From: Opitutales bacterium
GTDB taxonomy: Bacteria; Verrucomicrobiota; Verrucomicrobiia; Opitutales; Oceanipulchritudinaceae
Direction of reading: 5' to 3'
Length of the DNA: 8,092 nucleotides
Assembly: GCA_007123395.1 (NCBI GenBank)
Contig: SKLD01000219.1
Span: 1 to 8,092 of the forward strand
The notes under the pieces are model-generated. The model did not search any database. It had not been told where the DNA came from and worked only from the letters and a program-made list of their open reading frames with translations. This document shows positions 1 through 6,234 of the stretch, one piece after another. Made by a program: the position numbers and the translations under genes. Each line of letters opens with the position of its first letter. The first letter of the stretch is position 1.

Positions 1-1
1 G

Positions 2-172
2 AGAGCCTTTGTGGAGGCGGTGCTAAGCGGGGACGAGGGTCTGCGCTTCCGGCGCAAGCGCGCGCCCAAACCGGTGCCTTCGCCCGAAGGGGAAGAGGCC
101 CTCGCCTGCGCGCGCCAGTGGCTGCAGGTCAGAGATGGCTCCAGCAACCAATTGACTGTGCGGGGTGACTAA
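2..172 (+). CDS. C-terminal end of an unidentified protein (5' end outside window)
   Basis: An open frame enters from the left edge and ends at TAA 170-172, giving 56 residues. Third codon positions are G or C in 34 of the first 42 codons, like the real genes downstream, but in only 9 of the last 14, from base 128 on. The visible part is a basic, proline-rich linker (RRKRAPKPVPSPEGEEA, about residues 18-34) followed by a helix-like stretch ALACARQWLQ. This layout weakly resembles the linker and first HRDC helix at the C-terminus of ribonuclease D, but no diagnostic motif is present, so no function is assigned. The last 14 codons lie in the inverted-repeat region described next, so the original C-terminus may have been replaced. 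An antisense frame across 23-274 competes with it but has no recognisable content. Confidence 0.5.
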   Translation, partial: RAFVEAVLSGDEGLRFRRKRAPKPVPSPEGEEALACARQWLQVRDGSSNQLTVRGD

Positions 173-248
173 AGCGCCGTACGCCGAAGTCAGGCGAAAC
201 GTCACCAGTTTCGTTGCTCCAAAAGCATTGGCAACCCAGCCATCTCTG
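130..248. repeat. Nested inverted repeats between the partial gene and pdxJ
   Basis: CAGAGATGGCT at 130-140 is perfectly inverted as AGCCATCTCTG at 238-248. Inside lie GGTGAC (164-169) against GTCACC (201-206), which continues after a short internal loop as CGCC (175-178) against GGCG (193-196). CGAAAC (195-200) also faces GTTTCG (208-213). The unit CATCTCTGC at 241-249 recurs directly at 272-280. The element is about 120 bases and could be a small palindromic or MITE-like insertion, or a structured 3' end of the upstream transcript. No target-site duplication is visible, and no other copy lies in this window, so its mobility is unproven. Confidence 0.45.
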
Positions 249-286
249 CCTCGTCCAATTGCATCACTTGGCATCTCTGCAGGCTG

Positions 287-316
287 TTGTCATGTAATCG
301 CGGGCTTAAATAAAAA
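287..316 (+). promoter_or_regulatory. Possible sigma-70-type promoter of the pdxJ block
   Basis: TTGTCA at 287-292 matches five of six -35 bases. TAAAAA at 311-316, 18 bases further on, matches four of six -10 bases. The local sequence is the only A/T-rich patch before pdxJ, and the site lies just downstream of the second CATCTCTGC copy (272-280). The call rests on position and weak matches only. Confidence 0.3.
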
Positions 317-360
317 CGGGTTTGATTTCCGCTAAACGAGGGCGTTGTCTACCTGCCCTC

Positions 361-1140
361 ATGAAATCCGGCGCCGAACCACGTGGACCCATCTTTCTCG
401 GGTTGAACATTGATCACTGCGCCACCCTGCGCGAGGCGCGCTACAGCGCGGACAAGCGGGAGCACGGCGAGATGATCGAACCCGACCCGGTTGCCTTCGC
501 TCTTGCCGCCGAACGCGCTGGTGCCGACGGGATCACCGTTCATCCAAGGGAGGACACCCGACACATCCGCCGGGGTGATGTACGCCGCCTGCGTAAAGCT
601 CTGCAAGTTCCGCTCAACATGGAGATGGCCTGCACGGACGACATGATCCGCTTCGCCCTCGAGATCCGGCCTGCGGCAGTATGCGTTGTGCCCGAAAGGC
701 GCGAGGAAGTCACTACGGAAGGCGGACTCGACGCGCACGGCCATCGCGACCGGGTCGCGGCGTGTGTCACTGAGATGAACCGGGCCGGTATTGCAACGAG
801 TCTCTTCATCGAACCGGAACCGCGCCAAATCGACGCCGCCGCAGAGGTCGGCGCACCCGTTATCGAACTGCACACCGGTGCATTCGCCAATGCTTGGTAT
901 AATTCTTCAAAACGCGCCGAGGAACTCAGCAAACTCGTTGCGGCCGCTGAACGAGCCTTTTCTCTGGGTCTCATTATCAACCTTGGCCACGGCATCAACT
1001 ACACAAACATTCGCGATGTTCGCCGCGTGCCTTATGTACACGAGATGAACATCGGGCACAGCATCATCAGCCGCGCGCTCTTTGACGGAGTCAGCGACGC
1101 GGTCCAGACGATGAAGCGCCTCATGAACCCCGGCCTTTGA
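361..1140 (+). CDS. pdxJ: Pyridoxine 5'-phosphate synthase PdxJ
   Basis: This is the last enzyme of the DXP-dependent vitamin B6 pathway. It condenses 1-deoxy-D-xylulose 5-phosphate with 3-amino-2-oxopropyl phosphate to pyridoxine 5'-phosphate in the cytoplasm. The 259 residues form a TIM barrel with the family's signatures in order: NIDH (16-19), TVHPREDTRHI (59-69), NMEMA (86-90), PERREEVTTEGGLD (111-124), ELHTG (169-173), GHGINY (209-214) and EMNIGHSII (228-236). The His, Arg and Glu residues of the active site are kept. ATG 361 was chosen because only about 14 residues then precede NIDH; a TTG at 322 would add 13 unconserved residues. No good Shine-Dalgarno sequence is visible. An insert around residues 29-38 (SADKREHGEM) lengthens the loop before EPDPV compared with the E. 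coli enzyme. acpS follows after 2 bases, a common pairing in bacteria. Confidence 0.97.
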   Translation: MKSGAEPRGPIFLGLNIDHCATLREARYSADKREHGEMIEPDPVAFALAAERAGADGITVHPREDTRHIRRGDVRRLRKALQVPLNMEMACTDDMIRFALEIRPAAVCVVPERREEVTTEGGLDAHGHRDRVAACVTEMNRAGIATSLFIEPEPRQIDAAAEVGAPVIELHTGAFANAWYNSSKRAEELSKLVAAAERAFSLGLIINLGHGINYTNIRDVRRVPYVHEMNIGHSIISRALFDGVSDAVQTMKRLMNPGL

Positions 1141-1142
1141 CA

Positions 1143-1571
1143 ATGGACGCGTCTTCTTCACCCTCCTTCAACCTGCCTGCGGGTGGAACCGTATGCGGGC
1201 TCGGCATCGACTTCATCGAATGCGACCGCATCGCACGGGTACTCAAACGGCAGGGAGACCGCTTTCTTTCGCGTGTCTTCACCGAGATTGAATGTGAGTA
1301 TTGCATGTCCATGTCGAATCCCGTGCCCCACCTAGCCGCGCGTTTTGCTGCCAAGGAAGCCGTATCCAAATGCTTCACTACCGGGATCGGCAGGGAACTC
1401 GGCTGGAAGAGCGTAGAGGTACGCAAAGGAGACAGGGGCGAACCCATCGTCCACCTTGACAACAAAGGCAAAGCCCTCCTGCGCGGGCTCGGCGCGGCGG
1501 GCATTTTGCTCTCCCTCGCGCACACGGCCGCCTTCGGGCAAGCCGTCGCGCTTATTTATCGCCAGATATAG
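1143..1571 (+). CDS. acpS: Holo-[acyl-carrier-protein] synthase AcpS
   Basis: The enzyme transfers 4'-phosphopantetheine from coenzyme A to the serine of acyl carrier protein and so activates fatty acid synthesis. The 142-residue protein has the family motifs GIDFIECDRI (21-30, with metal-binding Asp23), ARFAAKEAVSKCF (67-79, with Glu72) and the C-terminal SLAHTAAFGQAVALI (124-138). It is slightly longer than the usual 120-130 residues because about 20 residues precede the GID motif. ATG 1143 follows the pdxJ stop by 2 bases, so translation is probably coupled; a TTG at 1137 overlapping pdxJ is the only other nearby start. In many bacteria acpS sits directly after pdxJ, and this arrangement supports both calls. 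Confidence 0.96.
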   Translation: MDASSSPSFNLPAGGTVCGLGIDFIECDRIARVLKRQGDRFLSRVFTEIECEYCMSMSNPVPHLAARFAAKEAVSKCFTTGIGRELGWKSVEVRKGDRGEPIVHLDNKGKALLRGLGAAGILLSLAHTAAFGQAVALIYRQI

Positions 1572-1601
1572 AGTTTGCTTATCCTGACCGCCACTTCGAA
1601 A

Positions 1602-3188
1602 ATGCCGCAAAAGTATCCAATTCTCTCCTGCGCCGAAGCGCGGGACTTCGAAAAAACGCACTTCGCCGGAAATCCGGACGCTGCCGTAAACGCCATCCAC
1701 ACCGCCGGAACCGCTGTGGGGAAACGGATTCTCACCGACTTCGGAGAAATCGGGGCGCTGCCCATGCAATGCCATGTGCTCGTTCTTGCAGGCAAGGGCA
1801 ATAACGCTGGCGACGCTCTCATCGCCGCCGGCGCCATCGCCGCCGAAAGGCCGGATAGCCGGATAACGGTCGTCCTCGCTGAAGGCACCGGAGCGCTCTC
1901 AACCGACGTCAGCGATATCCTCGATTCTCTCAAGTCCAACACCACATGCACGGTCCACGACAACTGGTCAGCCGCAATCGGCAAGGACCTCGCTCATATC
2001 GAGTTCGACATCTGTATCGACGGTCTTCTCGGTATGGGCTTCCTTCCCCCTCTGCGCAGCCCTTACGAGGAAATCATCGACTGGGCCAACATCGCTGTGC
2101 GCGCACGTTTCCGCGCTGCCATCGACCTGCCCAGCGGACTCGGCGACAAAGCGGGTTTCCCAATTTTCCAAGCAGACATTACCTACGCCACGGGCATCGC
2201 CAAGCAACCCTGCTTCAACGAAATCCACCGCGCCTCCACTGGACGCGTGCGCTTCATCGATCTTGGATTCTTCGGCAAGGGCACGGACTTCCGCGAGCGC
2301 TACAGCGAATGCATTCTCGATCCCGCATACTTCCGGCGCCGGGGCGGCATGCGCCCGGCCGATACCCACAAACGCGACTATGGGCACCTTCTTATCGTCG
2401 CGGGATCCGCAGGCATGCCCGGCGCCGCCCTCATGGCAACTCTCGGCGCGCTGAAAGCGGGCACCGGCCTTGTCACCGCACTCACTCCGGGCACACTCAA
2501 CCTCCGCCTCGCCGCCGCCGCGCCCGAGGCCATGTGGCAACCCTTTCCGGTGCGTCCGGACGGCGTTTTCGAAGCAGACTTTCTCCGCGTCGTCGCCGCC
2601 TTCGCCAAAAACGCCAGTGCCATACTCGTAGGACCGGGTCTCTTCGTCGAACGTCACAACCTCTACCTCATTTGCCGCCTTGTGCGCGAGATCCATGTCC
2701 CCACCGTCCTTGATGCTTCCGCTCTTGCGCCGGACATCATCGCCTCCATCCACGGTCGTCCGGAATCCGCCGGCCCCATTCTCATCACACCGCACATCGG
2801 TGAGTTCCGACGTATTTCGGGCCGCACGGACCCCAAGCACCGCATTGACGACCCCGCCGCCGCCTTCCGCGACTACTGCGGACGACACCACACCTTCGGC
2901 GTCCTTAAGGGATCTGTATCCACGATCTCCGACGGCACGAGCATCGAATACAGCATAAGCGGCGGTCCGGTCCTCGCCCGCGGCGGCACTGGCGACATTC
3001 TCGCTGGAATGGTAGCCGGCATTCTCGCGCAAAATCCCGCCCAACCGGTCGAGGCGCTGCGCGATGCCGTCACATGGCACGGCGCGGCGGCGGACTGTCT
3101 CGCCCGTGCCCACGGTCACCACGCCGTGCGGTCAACCCAACTGCTCGATTACCTCGAAAGCGCCCTGCGCGCGCCCGGCATCGTCTAA
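1602..3188 (+). CDS. nnrD: Bifunctional NAD(P)HX epimerase / ADP-dependent NAD(P)HX dehydratase
   Basis: This cofactor-repair enzyme restores hydrated NADH and NADPH: the N-terminal domain interconverts the R and S forms and the C-terminal domain dehydrates the S form using ADP. The 528 residues match the fused YjeF-type length. The epimerase half (about 1-235) shows GKGNNAGDA (64-72), DICIDGLLGMG (136-146), AAIDLPSGLGDKAG (172-185) and ADITYATGIAKQ (191-202). The ribokinase-like half (about 240-528) shows THKRDYG (255-261), IVAGSAGMPGAALMA (265-279), LVGPG (342-346), TPHIGEF (396-402), LKG (435-437) and GGTGDILAG (461-469), with the catalytic Asp465. ATG 1602 is preferred because its N-terminus fits the family; TTG 1575 would add 9 residues and almost abut acpS. 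The epimerase loop reads GNNAGDA where GNNGGDG is usual, and LDAS replaces LDAD at 370-373. Confidence 0.95.
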   Translation: MPQKYPILSCAEARDFEKTHFAGNPDAAVNAIHTAGTAVGKRILTDFGEIGALPMQCHVLVLAGKGNNAGDALIAAGAIAAERPDSRITVVLAEGTGALSTDVSDILDSLKSNTTCTVHDNWSAAIGKDLAHIEFDICIDGLLGMGFLPPLRSPYEEIIDWANIAVRARFRAAIDLPSGLGDKAGFPIFQADITYATGIAKQPCFNEIHRASTGRVRFIDLGFFGKGTDFRERYSECILDPAYFRRRGGMRPADTHKRDYGHLLIVAGSAGMPGAALMATLGALKAGTGLVTALTPGTLNLRLAAAAPEAMWQPFPVRPDGVFEADFLRVVAAFAKNASAILVGPGLFVERHNLYLICRLVREIHVPTVLDASALAPDIIASIHGRPESAGPILITPHIGEFRRISGRTDPKHRIDDPAAAFRDYCGRHHTFGVLKGSVSTISDGTSIEYSISGGPVLARGGTGDILAGMVAGILAQNPAQPVEALRDAVTWHGAAADCLARAHGHHAVRSTQLLDYLESALRAPGIV

Positions 3189-3192
3189 CGCA

Positions 3193-4317
3193 ATGACCCC
3201 CGACGAGCGGCAAGCCCGGATGATCCTCAGCGGGCTCTCCGACTTCGGCCCGGTTTCCATCCGGCGCCTCATTGATCACTGTGGCTCCGCACGGGAAGCC
3301 CTTCGGTGCGAGCCTGCGGCGCTCCACGAAGCCTGCTCCGCCAAGCAACAAAAGGCGCTCAAGCACTGGCGCGAACGGTTCGACCTTGCCCGCGAAGAAG
3401 CCTTTCTCAAACATTTCAATGCCTGCTACATCACGTCCGACGAAGACGGCTACCCTCCTCGCCTTCGCACCCTCCACGACGCACCGGTCGGGCTCTATTG
3501 GCAGGGGCCGGCACGCTGCGGCGACCGCGCGGTCGCCATCGTCGGGACGCGGCGGCCAGGTGCCTACGGAAGGAAAATCGCACGTGAGTTCTCCGCCGAA
3601 CTCGCCCGCCTCGGGTTCACCATAGTCAGCGGACTCGCCGCCGGGATCGACGCCGAGGCACACACCGCCGCCCTCGGCGCCGGAGGCAACACCGTCGCCC
3701 TCCTCGGCAACGGCCTCGACATCACCTATCCGCGGGAAAACGCCCGCCTGTTCGAACGCATGCGCAGCGAAGGTGCCGTCGCCTCCGAATTCTACTTCGG
3801 GCGCGTCGCCGACCGGCAAACCTTTCCCCAGCGTAACCGCATCGTCTCGGGGATGAGCCAATGCATCCTTGTCGCCGAATCCGGTGCCAAAGGCGGCAGC
3901 CTCATTACTGCCCGCTTCGCCGCTGAGCAGGGTCGCAGCGTCTGCGCTGTGCCCGGCCGCATCGACATGCCGTCCTTCGACGGCTGCCACGCCCTCATCC
4001 GCGACGGCGCCACCCTTGTCCAGTCCATCGACCAGCTCCTTGAGGAAATCCACGGGCAGGGTCGCCAGCTCGACCTCATTGCCGATATTGCAGAGGGCCG
4101 CACGCCGCCCGACCCCGGCGACACTCTGCCCGGCGGTCTCACGGATGAAGAAGCCGCCGTCGCCCGCCACTTTTTAGACGGGGACTGCCTCCACCCCGAC
4201 CACATCGTCGACCGCGCCGACGTTCCACCCCACGCCGTCCACGCCGCTCTCCTCATGCTCGAACTCAAAGGTGTTCTCGCCAAGCGCCCCGACGGCACCT
4301 ATGAGCGCGCCTTCTGA
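3193..4317 (+). CDS. dprA: DNA-processing protein DprA (Smf)
   Basis: DprA binds single-stranded DNA entering during natural transformation and loads RecA on it. The 374 residues have the full three-part layout: an N-terminal helical/HhH-like segment (about 7-60), the Rossmann-like DprA core (about 113-286) and a C-terminal winged helix (about 314-374). Core motifs include AIVGTRRPGAYG (115-126), SGLAAGID (146-153), LLGNGLDITYP (170-180), FPQRNRIVSG (211-220), GGSLITARFAAEQGR (234-248) and AVPG (252-255). The ATG is 4 bases after the preceding stop. No comE, comF or topA gene is visible beside it, so competence cannot be concluded from this gene alone. An upstream in-frame extension to 3064 runs over the preceding gene and is rejected as a start. 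Confidence 0.96.
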   Translation: MTPDERQARMILSGLSDFGPVSIRRLIDHCGSAREALRCEPAALHEACSAKQQKALKHWRERFDLAREEAFLKHFNACYITSDEDGYPPRLRTLHDAPVGLYWQGPARCGDRAVAIVGTRRPGAYGRKIAREFSAELARLGFTIVSGLAAGIDAEAHTAALGAGGNTVALLGNGLDITYPRENARLFERMRSEGAVASEFYFGRVADRQTFPQRNRIVSGMSQCILVAESGAKGGSLITARFAAEQGRSVCAVPGRIDMPSFDGCHALIRDGATLVQSIDQLLEEIHGQGRQLDLIADIAEGRTPPDPGDTLPGGLTDEEAAVARHFLDGDCLHPDHIVDRADVPPHAVHAALLMLELKGVLAKRPDGTYERAF

Positions 4318-4355
4318 GCCAACGCCGCCCCGCACTCCACCCCCCTTGGGCTCCA

Positions 4356-4387
4356 GTCAAATTATTTAATGCTGAATTAAATTTGAC
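4356..4387. repeat. Imperfect palindrome upstream of the uppS block
   Basis: GTCAAA (4356-4361) and TTTAAT (4365-4370) face ATTAAA (4376-4381) and TTTGAC (4382-4387) around a five-base loop GCTGA. The only break is a three-base bulge (4362-4364), so 12 pairs can form. It lies 38 bases after the dprA stop. The right arm contains most of the TTGACA box, which fits an operator. A terminator is less likely because no T-run follows and the stem is A/T-rich. Confidence 0.5.
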
Positions 4388-4410
4388 AATATTTATAATT
4401 ATTGGAGAAT
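4383..4410 (+). promoter_or_regulatory. Candidate promoter of the uppS-cdsA-dxr-rseP block
   Basis: A perfect -35 box TTGACA lies at 4383-4388, and GAGAAT at 4405-4410 (16-base spacing) matches four of six -10 bases. A perfect TATAAT occurs at 4394-4399 but is only 5 bases from the TTGACA, so the two cannot serve the same promoter; it would need a poor -35 near 4371. Any start here would give a leader of roughly 180-190 bases before the uppS ATG. The AT-rich setting supports a promoter, but the exact boxes remain uncertain. Confidence 0.45.
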
Positions 4411-4599
4411 ATTTTTGAGAGTTAAAAACTCGCAAGCAGCAATATCGTGCGTGGAGTCATGTCAGTCATATTTAATTCGGGATTTAGTTTTAAAAATAAA
4501 TATCTCAGCAATTAGTTATTGGGAGAAGGGGCGGATATCTCGCGGAGTTAGCGATTGCCTCGGAAGGCGCGGGGTTCTTTTTTGGTGGGTTTTCGACGA

Positions 4600-5385
4600 A
4601 TGAGGGAGGAAGGAGCATCCGTACCGCCGCCGCCACCGGGATTTCAGCCGGGGTTGCTGAGCCATGTTGCCGTGATCATGGACGGCAACGGACGCTGGGC
4701 GGGGGCACGTGGTCTGCCGCGCAACGAGGGGCATCGCCAAGGCGTGGAAAACGTAAAGTCCATCATCAAGGCGGCGAAAGAGGCGGATCTGAGCTGCCTG
4801 ACGCTCTTCGCCTTTTCGGCGGAGAACTGGAACCGTCCGCGCACAGAGGTCTCGGCGCTCATGCGGCTGCTGGAGCACTACCTGAAGGAGCAGGCGAAAG
4901 TGCTGCGCGAGCAGAAGATCCGCTTGCGCGTTCTTGGTCGCACGCATGAACTGCCCTCCCGTGTGGCGAAGCTGCTCCGCCGCACGGAGGAGGCGACGGC
5001 CGACTACACCGAGCGCACCCTTGCGCTCGCGCTGAATTACGGTTCGCGCACGGAGGTTGTCGACGCCATGAAGGCCTATGCGGAGGCCGTGGCGCGTGGC
5101 GAGGCGGACCCCGCCTCGCTCGACTGGGCAGAGGCGAGCCGCTATCTCTACTCGGCAGGCCTGCCCGATCCTGATCTGGTGATCCGCACCTCCGGCGAGC
5201 ACCGCGTAAGCAATTTCCTGCTCCTGCAGAGTGCCTACGCCGAGTATTACTTTTCGCCAAAATACTGGCCGGACTTCGGCCCGGAAGACTTTTACGCCGC
5301 CCTCATGGACTACGCCCGCCGGGAGCGCCGCTTCGGCAAGACAGGCGAACAGATACGGCGCGCGCCCCAACCTCAGACGGTATGA
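4600..5385 (+). CDS. uppS: Isoprenyl transferase (undecaprenyl diphosphate synthase)
   Basis: This cis-prenyltransferase adds isopentenyl diphosphate units to farnesyl diphosphate to make undecaprenyl diphosphate, precursor of the lipid carrier for peptidoglycan and other wall polymers. The 261 residues carry the full set of motifs: HVAVIMDGNGRW (22-33) with Asp28, the GH pair at 44-45, FAFSAENWNRP (70-80), LALNYGSR (143-150), PDLVIRTSGEHRVSNFLL (191-208) and RRERRFG (240-246). ATG 4600 gives a normal N-terminus with a proline run at 9-13. The upstream match GGTGGG (4584-4589) is weak, while a strong purine-rich stretch (4603-4615) lies inside codons 2-6. The next in-frame starts (TTG 4654, GTG 4672) are too distant from it. 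The stop overlaps the cdsA ATG. A trans-type or shorter-chain product cannot be fully excluded from sequence, though the motifs are cis-type. Confidence 0.96.
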   Translation: MREEGASVPPPPPGFQPGLLSHVAVIMDGNGRWAGARGLPRNEGHRQGVENVKSIIKAAKEADLSCLTLFAFSAENWNRPRTEVSALMRLLEHYLKEQAKVLREQKIRLRVLGRTHELPSRVAKLLRRTEEATADYTERTLALALNYGSRTEVVDAMKAYAEAVARGEADPASLDWAEASRYLYSAGLPDPDLVIRTSGEHRVSNFLLLQSAYAEYYFSPKYWPDFGPEDFYAALMDYARRERRFGKTGEQIRRAPQPQTV

Positions 5386-6194
5386 CGCAACGAATTGCCA
5401 GCACAGTTATCCTTTGGCTCGTCCTCATCGCCGTCCTCGCGGTCGGCGGCGTACACGGTGCCTACTTCATCCTCACGGCGGCCGCGCTCCTCACGCAGTG
5501 GGAAGCCTACGGCCTGATCCGCAAGACCGGCGGGCAGCCGCAGGTGTGGGCCGGTCTCGCGGCAGGCGCGCTGCATCTCGTCGGCTTCGCCTACCTACCC
5601 TACATCGGCCTCCACCCGCTGGCGGGGCTGGCTCTCGGCTTTACGCTGCTGGTTCTCTTCGTGCTCGTACGGAGCCCGGCGAGCGAGTGTGTCTCCGTCT
5701 TCAGCGCCACGGCCGGGGGGCTCGCCGTGCCGCTTATGCTGGGCTTTTTCCTGCCGATCCTTCAATCGGGCCAAATCCTGCTCGCGGTATGGATCATTGC
5801 GGCGGCGAAATTCACCGACGCGGGAGCGCTCCTAGTCGGCCTGAAGCTCGGGCGGACCTCGTTTTCGCCCGTTCTCAGTCCGAACAAGACTTGGGAAGGC
5901 GTGATCGGCGGCATTCTTGTTTCGGCCGTCGTGAGCCTACTGTTCCAACTGCTCTTCAGCCGCTACCTGCCGGTCGGATTCACGCCGCTTTTCGCACTGT
6001 GGGCGGCGGTGCCGGTGGCTGTGGCATCGATTACCGCCGATCTCTTCGAATCCGCCCTCAAGCGTTCCGCCGGGGTGAAGGACTCCGGGCGCACGATCCC
6101 GGGCATCGGAGGCATCTTCGACCTCACCGATAGTTTTCTCCTTGCCGCCCCGGTAGGCTTTCTCCTCCTCAGCGGGCTGCTCGCGGGCCTCTAA
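5382..6194 (+). CDS. cdsA: Phosphatidate cytidylyltransferase CdsA
   Basis: This inner-membrane enzyme converts phosphatidic acid and CTP to CDP-diacylglycerol, the branch-point precursor of bacterial phospholipids. The 270 residues are dominated by hydrophobic segments (about 8-24, 27-46, 56-75, 80-97, 108-128, 132-152, 173-193, 199-218 and 250-268). The family signature is present: FTDAGALLVG (144-153), SPNKTWEGVIGG (166-177), ADLFESALKRSAGVKDSG (219-236) and the terminal PGIGGIFDLTDS (240-251). The usual form of the last motif is PGHGG-LDR-DS, so the His and Arg are replaced by Ile and Leu, while the Asp residues remain. The ATG overlaps the uppS TGA as ATGA, so translation is almost certainly coupled. 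The cluster position supports the call. Confidence 0.95.
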   Translation: MTQRIASTVILWLVLIAVLAVGGVHGAYFILTAAALLTQWEAYGLIRKTGGQPQVWAGLAAGALHLVGFAYLPYIGLHPLAGLALGFTLLVLFVLVRSPASECVSVFSATAGGLAVPLMLGFFLPILQSGQILLAVWIIAAAKFTDAGALLVGLKLGRTSFSPVLSPNKTWEGVIGGILVSAVVSLLFQLLFSRYLPVGFTPLFALWAAVPVAVASITADLFESALKRSAGVKDSGRTIPGIGGIFDLTDSFLLAAPVGFLLLSGLLAGL

Positions 6195-6219
6195 GCTTCC
6201 GATCCAAGCGAAAGGAAGC
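6195..6219 (+). repeat. Small hairpin between cdsA and dxr
   Basis: GCTTCC (6195-6200), directly after the cdsA stop, is a perfect inverse of GGAAGC (6214-6219), with a 13-base loop. The right arm contains the only GGA-like Shine-Dalgarno candidate before dxr, 18 bases from its ATG. No T-run follows, so it is not a typical terminator. Chance occurrence of a six-base stem is quite possible. Confidence 0.3.
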
Positions 6220-6234
6220 ATCACCAATAGGCGT

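Larger units (their letters stand above)
4318..4599. other. Non-coding gap between dprA and uppS with an AT-rich core
   Basis: These 282 bases separate the two gene blocks and hold no recognisable gene. From 4361 to 4420 only 10 of 60 bases are G or C, and from 4481 to 4520 only 7 of 40, in a window that is otherwise strongly GC-rich. The gap holds a palindrome and promoter-like boxes (listed separately), a small hairpin GAGTT-AAA-AACTC at 4419-4431, inverted arms ATATTTA (4468-4474) and TAAATAT (4497-4503), and a six-T run at 4578-4583. A 62-codon frame at 4415-4603 starts with TTG and looks like nothing known. I infer a promoter and long leader for uppS, but a small RNA is not excluded. Confidence 0.7.

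Noticed and set aside
23..274. 83-codon antisense frame at the left edge
   Set aside because: It crosses the partial + strand gene and the inverted repeats, starts inside the repeat region and resembles no family I know.
165..335. 56-codon GTG-started frame between the partial gene and pdxJ
   Set aside because: No Shine-Dalgarno sequence, no motif, and it runs across the inverted repeats and candidate promoter.
1968..3122. 384-codon antisense frame over the NAD(P)HX repair gene
   Set aside because: It lies wholly inside a gene with complete family motifs. Long antisense frames are expected where third positions are mostly G/C, and its product has no recognisable motif.
3070..4170. 366-codon antisense frame over dprA
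   Set aside because: Same reason: a Gly/Ala/Glu-rich shadow of a gene with full DprA motifs, overlapping the opposite frame throughout.
4394..4399. Perfect TATAAT as the -10 partner of TTGACA at 4383
   Set aside because: The boxes are 5 bases apart, and about 17 are required, so they cannot form one promoter.
4557..4583. Intrinsic terminator before uppS
   Set aside because: The stem has only four pairs and the T-run starts 9 bases after it, too weak and too far for a standard terminator; kept only as a possible attenuator.
4415..4603. 62-codon TTG-started frame in the AT-rich gap
   Set aside because: Weak start, no recognisable product, composition unlike the neighbouring genes and overlap with the uppS start; a leader region is the simpler reading.
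5231..6133. 300-codon + strand frame overlapping uppS and cdsA
   Set aside because: The product is Arg/Pro/Gly-rich without domains, while the other frame encodes CdsA with a stop/start overlap to uppS.
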